DNA of 7,195 nucleotides from an uncultured Alistipes sp. (GTDB taxonomy: Bacteria > Bacteroidota > Bacteroidia > Bacteroidales > Rikenellaceae), in assembly GCA_900549685.1 (NCBI GenBank), contig UROX01000133.1:1-7195 (forward strand). Reading direction: 5' to 3'. The notes under the pieces are model-generated. The model ran no database searches. It was not told where the DNA came from and worked only from the letters and a program-made list of their open reading frames with translations. The position numbers and the translations under genes are program-made. Positions 1-6,162 of the stretch are shown here, piece by piece. The stretch's first letter is position 1. Each line of letters starts with the position of its first letter.

Positions 1-835
1 GCGATCCCGGCCACGATGAACAGGTTGAAATATTCGGCCAGATAGAAAAATCCGAAGTGCATACCCGAATATTCGGTATGATACCCCGCCGTCAGTTCCG
101 AGTCGGCTTCGGGCAGGTCAAACGGACCGCGGTTCGTCTCGGCCGTCCCGGCCACCAGATAGATCAGGAACGCGATGATGGCAGGCACGTGTCCCGTGAA
201 GAGGAACCACCCGTCGGCCTGACGTTCGACGATCTCGGAAATCTGCATCGTTCCGGCCAGCACCACCATCGTCATGATCGAGAGTCCGATGGAGAGTTCG
301 TAGCTGATCATCTGGGCACCGCTTCGCATGCGCCGATGAGCGAATACTTGTTGTTGGACGACCATCCGGCCAACAGAATGCCGACGATACCGATCGACGA
401 AACGGCCATCAGGAAGAAGATTCCGACGTTGTAGTCCAGTACCTGGAAGTCCTTGGCGAAAGGCAGGCAACCGAAAGCCAGCACCGACGAGATGATGACG
501 ATGAACGGCGCCAGATTGAACAGAAAACGGTCGATGTGGTCGATCGTAATCAGCTCTTTGATAAGCATCTTGATCATGTCGGCCACGCTCTGCACCGTCC
601 CGTACGGACCGACCCGATTGGGTCCCAGACGACACTGGAAAAAGGCGCAGACCTTACGCTCGATATAAATGAGCGCCAACGCGATGAGAGCATATCCCAA
701 AAGCAGGCAAAGACCGATCAGCACGCATTCGGTGAGCGTCACGCCCCATGCGGGCATCACCCCGTTCAGCATGTCGTGAATCCAGCCCGTGACCGCTTTG
801 AAATCGATACTGTCTGTATATGTATTCAATAACAT
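1..835 (-). pseudogene. nuoH: NuoH, complex I membrane subunit; frameshifted and cut by the window edge
   Basis: NuoH (ND1 family) is the membrane subunit that joins the peripheral arm of NADH:quinone oxidoreductase to the membrane arm and lines the quinone channel. The first frame starts at the ATG at 835 and runs 175 codons to a TGA at 308-310. It has a hydrophobic helix at about residues 35-58, then the family motif IYIERK (57-61), [12 protein letters not shown] (68-79) and further membrane segments. Near 329-331 one base is missing: the frame reads IGAC and then stops, whereas the next frame reads [17 protein letters not shown] from an ATG at 329 and continues open to position 1. That tail includes [17 protein letters not shown] and [12 protein letters not shown], the signature quinone-loop region. 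The total readable part is about 278 residues; the family is usually 320-370, so the C-terminus lies outside. It follows nuoCD by 23 bp without a clear Shine-Dalgarno. The family call is certain. Whether the deletion is biological or a sequence error cannot be told here. Confidence 0.93.
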
Positions 836-858
836 ATCGTTTTGTATTTTTTACATTA

Positions 859-2484
859 TTATCTGTCGATATCGGGCACCACGTAGTCGAGCGATCCTCC
901 GACGGCGATCAGGTCGGCGATCTTGCCGCCGCTGGCCAGCCGGTCCACCACGGCTACCAGAGGCAGACCCGGCGAACGGAATTTCACACGGTAGGGATAT
1001 TTGTCGCCGCGACTTTCGATATAGACGCCGAACTCTCCGCGGCTCGCCTCCACGCTGCTGAAATAGCTGCCTTCGGGCACCCGGATGATCGGTTTGGTCT
1101 TGACGGCATAATCGCCCTGCGGAATGTTGTCCACGAGCTGTTCGAGGATGTGGAGCGACTCGCGGATCTCGTCCACGCGCACCAGATAGCGGTCGAACGT
1201 GTCGCCACCGGTACGGACGATCTCCTTGAAATCGACCTTGTCGTACACCCCGTAGGGTTTGAGCTTGCGCACGTCGCAATGCCATCCCGAAGCACGGCCC
1301 GAAGGACCCGTCACCCCGTAGGACACGGCCACGTCCTTGGGCAGGATGCCGATGCCCTGCATACGCGCACGGGCGATCACGTTGCCCGTGAACACTTCGT
1401 CGTATTCCTCGAGCATCTTGGGCAGATAGGCGATGAATTCTTTGATTCGTTTGATCAGGTTCGGATGGATGTCGGCCATCACGCCGCCGATCACGTTGTA
1501 GTTCTGGATCAGGCGGCCGCCGGTGGTCTCTTCCATCATGTCGAGCACCTTCTCCCTGTCGCGGAAACCGTAGAAGAACGCCGTCAGCGCACCGAGGTCC
1601 ATACACAGCGTGGACCAGAAAAGCAGGTGGGACGACAGACGGTTCAGCTCGTCCATGATCGTACGGATATATTGCGCACGTTCGGGCACTTCGATGCCCA
1701 TCGCTTTCTCGATACACATGCACAGGGCATGGCGGTTCTGATGGGCCGACAGATAGTCGAGTCGGTCGGTCAGCGCGAGCGTCTGGGGATAGGTCAGACT
1801 TTCGCACATCTTTTCGATTCCGCGGTGGATATATCCGCAATTGACATCGACCTTCTTGATGATTTCGCCCTCGAGCGAAACACGGAAACGCAGCACGCCG
1901 TGCGTAGCCGGGTGCTGGGGACCGATATTGACCACATATTCCGAGTCGTCGAAAATCACCCGTTCCGAAGCGACGGCCTTACCGTCTCGCTCCTGCCATA
2001 CGGTCGTCGTGTCGGGCGACTCGTCGTTTTCCAGACGGACGGGATTGACCTCCGGCGAGGCATCGTAGTCCTTGCGGAGCGGATAGCCCGCCCAGTCGGT
2101 ACGCAGGAACAGACGGCGCATGTCGGGATGCCCCGTAAAACGGATGCCGAAAAAGTCGAACACCTCGCGTTCGTTCAGGTTGGCCGTTTCCCACAGATCC
2201 GACACGCTTTGCAGACAGGGATTCTCCCGGTCGGCGGTTTCGGTGCGGAGAACGATCTCGTGGGCGAGTTCCGTCGAACGCAGATGATACACCACGCCGA
2301 GCGTCTCGCCCCAGTCCATACCCGTCATGCAGACCAGATAGTCGAAACGGGTATCGGGATCTTCCTTCAGATTCCGGGCCGTATCGTGGAAACAGTCGGC
2401 GGGAACGGTCGCCGTCAGCGGTTCCCCTTCGGCGAATACGACCGAAGGCGCCCAAAGCGCCAGCTTGTCTTTTATCTTATTCAT
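859..2484 (-). CDS. nuoCD: NuoCD, fused NADH-quinone oxidoreductase subunits C and D
   Basis: This 541-residue protein fuses the 30-kDa (NuoC) and 49-kDa (NuoD) subunits of complex I. It belongs to the peripheral arm on the cytoplasmic face and forms most of the quinone-reduction site with NuoB. Residues 1-145 are NuoC-like, with [13 protein letters not shown] at 104-116 and the following [10 protein letters not shown] linker of about 35 residues leads to NuoD from about 183, opening with [15 protein letters not shown] (186-200). His195 and Tyr244 sit 49 residues apart, matching the conserved quinone-binding His/Tyr pair of NuoD/NDUFS2 homologues. GYIHRGIEK (217-225), DRLDYLS (240-246), [11 protein letters not shown] (409-419) and [14 protein letters not shown] (478-491) are further family motifs, and the C-terminus ends in DYVVPDIDR. 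The ATG at 2484 overlaps the nuoB stop by 8 bp, which suggests translational coupling. The gene is intact, unlike its membrane partners nuoA and nuoH. C-D fusions are known in several bacterial groups including Escherichia coli. Confidence 0.97.
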   Translation of the reverse strand: MNKIKDKLALWAPSVVFAEGEPLTATVPADCFHDTARNLKEDPDTRFDYLVCMTGMDWGETLGVVYHLRSTELAHEIVLRTETADRENPCLQSVSDLWETANLNEREVFDFFGIRFTGHPDMRRLFLRTDWAGYPLRKDYDASPEVNPVRLENDESPDTTTVWQERDGKAVASERVIFDDSEYVVNIGPQHPATHGVLRFRVSLEGEIIKKVDVNCGYIHRGIEKMCESLTYPQTLALTDRLDYLSAHQNRHALCMCIEKAMGIEVPERAQYIRTIMDELNRLSSHLLFWSTLCMDLGALTAFFYGFRDREKVLDMMEETTGGRLIQNYNVIGGVMADIHPNLIKRIKEFIAYLPKMLEEYDEVFTGNVIARARMQGIGILPKDVAVSYGVTGPSGRASGWHCDVRKLKPYGVYDKVDFKEIVRTGGDTFDRYLVRVDEIRESLHILEQLVDNIPQGDYAVKTKPIIRVPEGSYFSSVEASRGEFGVYIESRGDKYPYRVKFRSPGLPLVAVVDRLASGGKIADLIAVGGSLDYVVPDIDR

Positions 2485-3058
2485 CTTTGGCTGTATCTTT
2501 CTTTTCCTTTCTGTTTACCACGCCGAAATAATGTTCGGCCTTCACCTTGCGCTGCAACTGCATCATGCCGTAGAGCAATGCTTCGGGACGCGGCGGGCAT
2601 CCGGGCACGTAGACATCCACCGGGATGATCTTGTCCACGCCCTGCAACACATGATAGGAACCTTTGAACGGCCCGCCCGAGATGGCGCATCCGCCCATCG
2701 CGATCACGTATTTGGGTTCGGCCATCTGGTCGTAGAGACGTTTGAGCACCGGAGCCATCTTGTGCACGATCGTACCGGCCACGATAATCACGTCGGCCTG
2801 ACGCGGGCTGGCCCGCGTCACCTCGAACCCGAACCGGGCGAAATCGTAACGGGCCGCACCCACCGCCATGAACTCGATACCGCAGCAGCTCGTGGCGAAG
2901 GTAAGCGGCCAGAGCGAGTTGGAACGTCCCCAGTTGATGAGCTGGTCGAGCTTGCCCACCACGACGTTCACACCGTTGGCCCTGAGCTGTTCAATGTACT
3001 CGTTGTCATTGAACGCATCGTATTTCATCGATTTGATATTGACGCCTTTTATTTCCAT
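2477..3058 (-). CDS. nuoB: NuoB, complex I subunit carrying Fe-S cluster N2
   Basis: NuoB (20-kDa/PSST family) holds the tetranuclear cluster N2, which passes electrons to quinone at the interface with NuoD and NuoH. From the ATG at 3058 the protein is 193 residues, normal for the family. The four expected cluster ligands are present: adjacent Cys58-Cys59 in SCCGIEFM, Cys124 in MGGCAISGG and Cys154 in VPGCPPRPE. Other family motifs are [10 protein letters not shown] (42-51), ARYDFARFG (69-77) and [12 protein letters not shown] (84-95). I chose the ATG at 3058 over a TTG seven codons upstream (3079) because AAAGGAG lies 7 nt before it and the MEIKGVNIK start is typical of Bacteroidota homologues. 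The gene overlaps the end of nuoA by 10 bp and the start of nuoCD by 8 bp, so its translation is probably coupled to both. The tail after residue 180 is lysine- and acid-rich and is likely flexible. No damage is seen. Confidence 0.96.
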   Translation of the reverse strand: MEIKGVNIKSMKYDAFNDNEYIEQLRANGVNVVVGKLDQLINWGRSNSLWPLTFATSCCGIEFMAVGAARYDFARFGFEVTRASPRQADVIIVAGTIVHKMAPVLKRLYDQMAEPKYVIAMGGCAISGGPFKGSYHVLQGVDKIIPVDVYVPGCPPRPEALLYGMMQLQRKVKAEHYFGVVNRKEKKDTAKDE

Positions 3059-3398
3059 TCCAAAGCTCCTTTCTTCCAAGCGTAAGCCAATCCGAGAACC
3101 AGAATCAACAAAAAGAACAGGATATTGACCAGTCCGGCCACCCCGACTTCGCCGACGATCACCGCCACGGAAACATGAACATCGCCTCGACGTCGAAAAT
3201 CAGAAACAAAATGGCGAACAGGTAATACCCCACCTTGAACTGCATCCACGATTTTCCCCGCGTGGGAATACCGCACTCGTAAGCCTCACCCTTCTGTTTG
3301 TTGAACGACCGCGGCGAGAGCAGGTAATCGAGTCCCCATGCCGCAATGACGAGAAAAACAGCCGTAAGAATAACGACTAACAACAAAGTCAAATTCAT
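3049..3398 (-). pseudogene. nuoA: NuoA, complex I membrane subunit; frameshifted by one base
   Basis: NuoA (ND3 family) is a small three-helix membrane subunit next to NuoH at the base of the quinone channel. The frame from the ATG at 3398 gives a first helix (residues 3-27), the loop motif YECGIP with Cys42, and [18 protein letters not shown] (55-72) with the conserved FDVEA acids, then FPW at 76-78. Instead of continuing, it reads one Arg and stops at TGA (3159-3161). One frame over, the sequence resumes exactly where the family expects: [13 protein letters not shown], a third helix, then [11 protein letters not shown] and TAA at 3049. Restoring one G in the tggcggtg stretch near 3163-3166 would give a normal 116-residue protein; the span is 350 bp, one short of 351. 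As read, helix 3 is lost. It is the first gene of the operon, and its tail contains the nuoB ribosome binding site. Identity is certain, but the reality of the deletion is not. Confidence 0.94.
3066..3072 (-). promoter_or_regulatory. Shine-Dalgarno of nuoB
   Basis: The minus strand reads AAAGGAG ending 7 nt before the ATG at 3058. Good Shine-Dalgarno sites are uncommon in Bacteroidota, and neither nuoCD nor nuoH has one here. It supports the ATG at 3058 as the nuoB start. It lies inside the last codons of nuoA, in KKGAL, so it is also shaped by coding constraint there; this is the main caveat. Confidence 0.6.
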
Positions 3399-3425
3399 AA
3401 CCTATCTGTTTTGACAATCGAAAAC

Positions 3426-3463
3426 GCCTGTAAAAAGGTATCCGGACGATACGATTCACAGGC
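3426..3463 (-). promoter_or_regulatory. Nested inverted repeat in the nuoA leader
   Basis: Between the proposed nuo promoter and the nuoA start is a symmetrical element. The outer arms are GCCTGT (3426-3431) and ACAGGC (3458-3463), a perfect 6-bp match. Inside them GTATC (3438-3442) and GATAC (3448-3452) form a second perfect stem around a 5-nt loop. In the RNA this would fold into a two-level hairpin about 30 nt before the nuoA ATG. It could be an operator, a leader structure affecting nuoA translation, or chance. No U-tract follows, so it is not a terminator. Confidence 0.4.
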
Positions 3464-3492
3464 CTCGATAGAATATTTCGAAAAAAACATTG

Positions 3493-3523
3493 CAAAAATA
3501 GTCGAATTTGTCAAGAGAAAAAA
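3493..3523 (-). promoter_or_regulatory. Bacteroidota-type promoter for the nuo operon
   Basis: The minus strand contains TATTTTTG (3493-3500), an exact match to the TAnnTTTG -7 element used by the Bacteroidota primary sigma factor. Nineteen nt further upstream is TTTT (3520-3523), one mismatch from the TTTG -33 element. The spacing is in the known range. Transcription would start near 3485, leaving a leader of about 85-90 nt before nuoA. The local drop in GC around 3481-3540 compared with the GC-rich sequence upstream fits a promoter. The match is by eye and untested. Confidence 0.5.
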
Positions 3524-3590
3524 TTATCGGCGCTTTTTTATTCGGTCCCTCCCGATTTCATTTTTCGAGATCCGCGACCGCCTAACCTGA

Positions 3591-3651
3591 ATCCGGCCTG
3601 CCGTCGCAAGCCCCTGTCCGGACAACAGGCCGAGGCAGGCCGAAACCGGAT
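3591..3651. repeat. Inverted-repeat element with internal palindrome
   Basis: GGCCTGCC (3595-3602) and GGCAGGCC (3634-3641) are perfect 8-bp arms. Inside, CCTGT (3613-3617) and ACAGG (3625-3629) form a second stem, overlapping the palindrome TGTCCGGACA (3615-3624). The element is framed by ATCCGG (3591) and CCGGAT (ending 3651), which would allow four more outer pairs with a bulge. It begins with the same nine bases, ATCCGGCCT, as the larger element at 3784, so the two may be related copies. Function is unknown. Confidence 0.45.
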
Positions 3652-3780
3652 CGGCGGCCGGGATTGCAAGCGACGCGAGAGGATCGGAAAGACCGGTTCG
3701 CAGACGGCCGGGATATCGAAATGCCGCAGACGACTCCATACGTCATTTTCCGCAATCCGGCTACATTTTCCGTTCCGCCA

Positions 3781-3903
3781 CGTATCCGGCCTCGGACAGC
3801 AGATTCACAGCCCTGTCTCTCCGCATCGGCAGAGCTTCGGCAGGCTGTCCGACAAGCACGCAGGCAGCGACAAAAACCGGCACGCAAAGCGCTGCCGGAT
3901 ACG
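3781..3903. repeat. 123-nt nested inverted repeat, possible structured RNA
   Basis: Three stems lie one inside another. The outer arms are CGTATCCGGC (3781-3790) and GCCGGATACG (3894-3903), a perfect 10 bp. One base in, TCGGACAGC (3792-3800) pairs perfectly with GCTGTCCGA (3844-3852). Within that, CTCTCCG (3817-3823) pairs with CGG-AGAG (3827-3834) with one bulged C and a 3-nt loop. The 41-nt right-hand side holds a direct repeat GCACGCA (3856 and 3880), and GGCAGCG (3863-3869) could pair with CGCTGCC (3890-3896) as an alternative that competes with the outer stem. The strand cannot be decided from symmetry. It matches no RNA family I recognise. Confidence 0.45.
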
Positions 3904-4294
3904 CAATCATACGCTTTCGCAATACATAGGCGGTCTACGAGGCGACACGTTTCCCGGGCCTCGCATTCAAGGTTTCGCCGTGACAAGAACCCGCTCGAAG
4001 CCGCAATCGGTTACGTCCGAACCGAGAAGCCGAGAGTCATAGCAGTCGGATCGGGAAAATGATATCGAGAATTTCGGCACATCGGAGCACTCGCCCAGTC
4101 CAATATCCAACCGTCAGCCGGACATAACAATCCTGAATCGCTCGGCATTCGCACGGACGGATACAAACCCGTCTGGTTTGCCGACGGAGCGGTACTTTCT
4201 TTCACTGGTTTTCCCAGTTCCCCAAAAAGCGCCGTTCTTTCCGTACTACTTTCGCACCGCATAACGCGGTCTCCTGCGGTTTCGACGAAACGCA

Positions 4295-4326
4295 CGACGG
4301 GCGTCCCCGCAATGGGACGCCCGTCG
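4295..4326 (-). terminator. Perfect 13-bp hairpin, probable terminator of the pstS-like/TPR unit
   Basis: CGACGGGCGTCCC (4295-4307) and its exact complement GGGACGCCCGTCG (4314-4326) enclose a 6-nt loop. It lies about 175 nt after the TPR stop codon and is the strongest hairpin in the window. No run of U follows on the minus strand (the next bases read TGCGTTTCG), so it is not a classical intrinsic terminator; it may stop transcription with a factor or protect the 3' end. A weaker hairpin TTCCC/GGGAA at 4334-4348, followed by CTTTT on the plus strand, sits beside it. The assignment to the minus-strand transcript comes from position only. Confidence 0.5.
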
Positions 4327-4499
4327 CTATCCTTTCCCCGTAAGGGAACTTTTCATATCGGTGACCGTATCGATTTTACGACATGCTCCTCGTCGGATCT
4401 TTCTTCGGTCCGGCAGTTCGCACGCCGAAAGACCTTTCAGATCGTTCCCGGAACAGTTGTCAAGTCACCTCGACCGGTCGGACTACGGTCTCTTTTCCG

Positions 4500-6131
4500 C
4501 TACTGTTTAAGAGCCTGCAAAGCGCTGTTGGCCATTTCGTGATTGGGATCGATCGCCAGAATCTTTTCCCAATACTTGATCGACTCGGGAGCGTCTTCGC
4601 GGACATAGTGGAAATATCCCAGATAACGGTAGCCTTCGATAAGCATCCGTCCGTTTTTGGCGGGATCGCTTTCGAGCAATGCGATGGCAGCTTCGTAGTG
4701 CGGTTTGGCCAGACCCTGCGTCGTTTCGGGATCGAGAAGCGCACTGGTACGGGCACGCCAGAATTCACCCAGATAGTTATCGGGCACTTTTTCAGCCACA
4801 TAAGCGAACAAGCTGTCGGCAGCCTTGGCATACTGCAACATTTTCATCGAATCGGCTTCGGTCATACCGCCCTGTTCGGGAACGAGACCCGAAGCGGCGA
4901 TGTAGTTGGTTTTGCCGAGGTTGAAATAGTCAGCGATCTTGACATCCTTGCCGCCGTTCTGGATGAACATGGTCTGTGCGGCGATGGCTTCGTCTACCTG
5001 ACCGGCGTTTTCAGCGGCCGAAGAGAGTTCCTTATACCATTCTACGTGCGTGGTATCCATCGCGATCGCTTTTTTGTAAGCCATCATCGCGGCGGGATAA
5101 TCTTTGTTTTTACTCAGGACACGGGCGTAGTAGATATGGTCGCGGCTGATGAGTTTGGTCGTATCGACATTCTGCATCAAGTCACGAGCCAGCTCGAGAC
5201 TCTTGGCGAAGTCGCCCTTGTCGAAGCTGATGTACATGTTCAGACGGCGCATTACAGCGTTCTGAGGCGCGCGGGCGGTTACTTTCGAGACGATTTCCTG
5301 AGCCTTGTCGTGCTCGCCGCTGAAGAACAGGATGGAAGCGTAACGCGACAGGTCGTCGATGTCCGAGTTTTCGGGCGTGATGTATTTCGAGTAGGCTTCG
5401 GACGCTTCGGCGAAACGGTTGTTTTCGTAGTACACGTCGGCCAGGTCACGATAGGCGATCGTATAATCGGGGTCGATCTCGATCAGCTTGTTCATCATGT
5501 CGATAGCCAGCTGGGGATTGGGTTTAGTGTAGATACGGGCGTATTTCAGATAGGCTTCCTTGCACTCTTCATCGAAGTAAATGGCCTGTTCGTAACGGTT
5601 GGCCGCATCGCCGATCTTGTTCTGTGCGGCGAGGATATCTCCTTCGAGAATATATACGTCGGGCGATTTGGCACCCACTTCCTGGGCTTTGGCCAGATAT
5701 TCGGCCACCTTGTCGCTCTTGCCCGGCACCTGCATGTAGGCTCTGGCGATAGCCACGTAGATCAGCGGATTCTTCTTATTCTTACCGGTCGTGAAACCTG
5801 CGAAAGCTTTGTCCGCATCGGGATTGCTTCCCAGCTGGAGCTTCAGATCGCCGATGGCATTGAACACGTATGCCGGATCGGCAGCGAGACCTTCCTTATA
5901 GTAGTAGGCAGCCGAATCTTTCATGTTTTCGGCCGAGTAGATTTCTCCGAGGTAGTAGCAGGCTTCGGCTTTGGCTTTTCCCCCTTTGTTCACGCTTTCG
6001 AGCAGAGCGGGTTTGGCGTAGCTGTACATGCTCGCTTTGAAATAGTCGATTCCCTTATCGTTATCGCCGGCGATAAGAGAATGGGTTCCCGCCATCATCG
6101 CGATGGCCATCATCGATAATTTTACGTTCAT
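4500..6131 (-). CDS. Exported TPR-repeat protein
   Basis: This 543-residue protein begins MNVKLSMMAIAMMAGTHSLIAG, a signal peptide probably cut near residues 21-22, so it should act in the periplasm. The mature part is almost wholly helical pairs of the tetratricopeptide (TPR) type, a scaffold for protein contacts. The clearest units are at about 56-88 (ACYYLGEIYSAENMKDSAAYY), 158-189, 192-222 (ending KLIEIDPD), 224-252 (AYRDLADVYYENNRFAEASEAY), 260-288, 333-361, 363-392 and 498-530 (ending KILAIDPN). No enzyme motif or membrane helix is seen after the signal. It starts 31 bp after the pstS-like stop, so the two are probably co-transcribed. From memory, this pair often follows exbB-exbD-tonB genes in Bacteroidota, which would link it to TonB-driven transport; those genes would lie beyond the window edge and are not seen. 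The stop is TAG at 4500-4502. The TPR call is firm; the biological role is unknown. Confidence 0.9.
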   Translation of the reverse strand: MNVKLSMMAIAMMAGTHSLIAGDNDKGIDYFKASMYSYAKPALLESVNKGGKAKAEACYYLGEIYSAENMKDSAAYYYKEGLAADPAYVFNAIGDLKLQLGSNPDADKAFAGFTTGKNKKNPLIYVAIARAYMQVPGKSDKVAEYLAKAQEVGAKSPDVYILEGDILAAQNKIGDAANRYEQAIYFDEECKEAYLKYARIYTKPNPQLAIDMMNKLIEIDPDYTIAYRDLADVYYENNRFAEASEAYSKYITPENSDIDDLSRYASILFFSGEHDKAQEIVSKVTARAPQNAVMRRLNMYISFDKGDFAKSLELARDLMQNVDTTKLISRDHIYYARVLSKNKDYPAAMMAYKKAIAMDTTHVEWYKELSSAAENAGQVDEAIAAQTMFIQNGGKDVKIADYFNLGKTNYIAASGLVPEQGGMTEADSMKMLQYAKAADSLFAYVAEKVPDNYLGEFWRARTSALLDPETTQGLAKPHYEAAIALLESDPAKNGRMLIEGYRYLGYFHYVREDAPESIKYWEKILAIDPNHEMANSALQALKQ

Positions 6132-6142
6132 TTTTTCAGTTG

Positions 6143-6160
6143 TTATGCTAATTATGCTAA
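6143..6160 (-). repeat. Tandem 9-bp duplication before the TPR gene
   Basis: In the 31-bp gap between the pstS-like stop and the TPR start, the minus strand reads TTAGCATAA twice in direct succession, an exact duplication. It ends 11 bases before the ATG at 6131, in the AT-rich zone that acts in place of a Shine-Dalgarno in Bacteroidota. A gain or loss of one unit could change translation efficiency, but this is speculation. Confidence 0.7.
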
Positions 6161-6162
6161 AA

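Larger units (their letters stand above)
3524..4294. other. Gene-poor spacer of about 0.77 kb with many inverted repeats
   Basis: No convincing gene is seen between the nuo promoter and the hairpin after the TPR gene. Open frames exist on both strands (for example minus 3582-3986, plus 3664-4062 and minus 4011-4295), but their products are rich in Arg, Cys and Ser, show no domain or membrane pattern, and overlap one another on opposite strands, as expected of non-coding GC-rich DNA. The stretch does hold two larger inverted-repeat elements, listed separately, and two small perfect hairpins: CAAACC/GGTTTG at 4164-4180 and ACTGG/CCAGT at 4204-4218. The word ATCCGGC occurs at 3591, 3755 and 3784, and its complement GCCGGAT at 3894. 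I see no tRNA, rRNA, tmRNA or RNase P hallmark. It could be a non-coding RNA locus, a decayed gene or a repeat island. Confidence 0.5.

Noticed and set aside
308..345. Programmed ribosomal frameshifting to make full NuoH
   Set aside because: There is no slippery heptamer at the break (atcggcgcatgcg), and NuoH is not known to be made this way.
820..2628. A 602-codon open frame on the plus strand opposite nuoCD
   Set aside because: It mirrors nuoCD, is rich in His, Arg and Asp without any domain, and arises from the GC-rich third positions of the true gene on the other strand.
3076..3079. TTG at 3079 as the nuoB start
   Set aside because: The ATG at 3058 has a well-placed AAAGGAG and gives the usual N-terminus; the TTG would add seven residues encoded within nuoA.
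2465..3085. A 206-codon plus-strand open frame opposite nuoB
   Set aside because: NuoB on the minus strand has all its cluster cysteines and family motifs; the plus product is a shadow.
3660..3720. Possible RNase P RNA core (gaggatcggaaagaccgg)
   Set aside because: It does not match the GAGGAAAGTCC core, and no matching distal P4 strand is seen in the spacer.
3582..4295. Minus-strand open frames of 134 and 94 codons and a plus-strand frame of 132 codons in the spacer
   Set aside because: They overlap on opposite strands, have Arg/Cys/Ser-heavy composition, show no domain, and run through the inverted repeats. None has supporting context.
4383..6119. A 578-codon open frame on the plus strand opposite the TPR gene
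   Set aside because: It is the complement of a clear TPR protein with a signal peptide. The antisense product is a Val/Gly/Phe/His-rich string with no known pattern.
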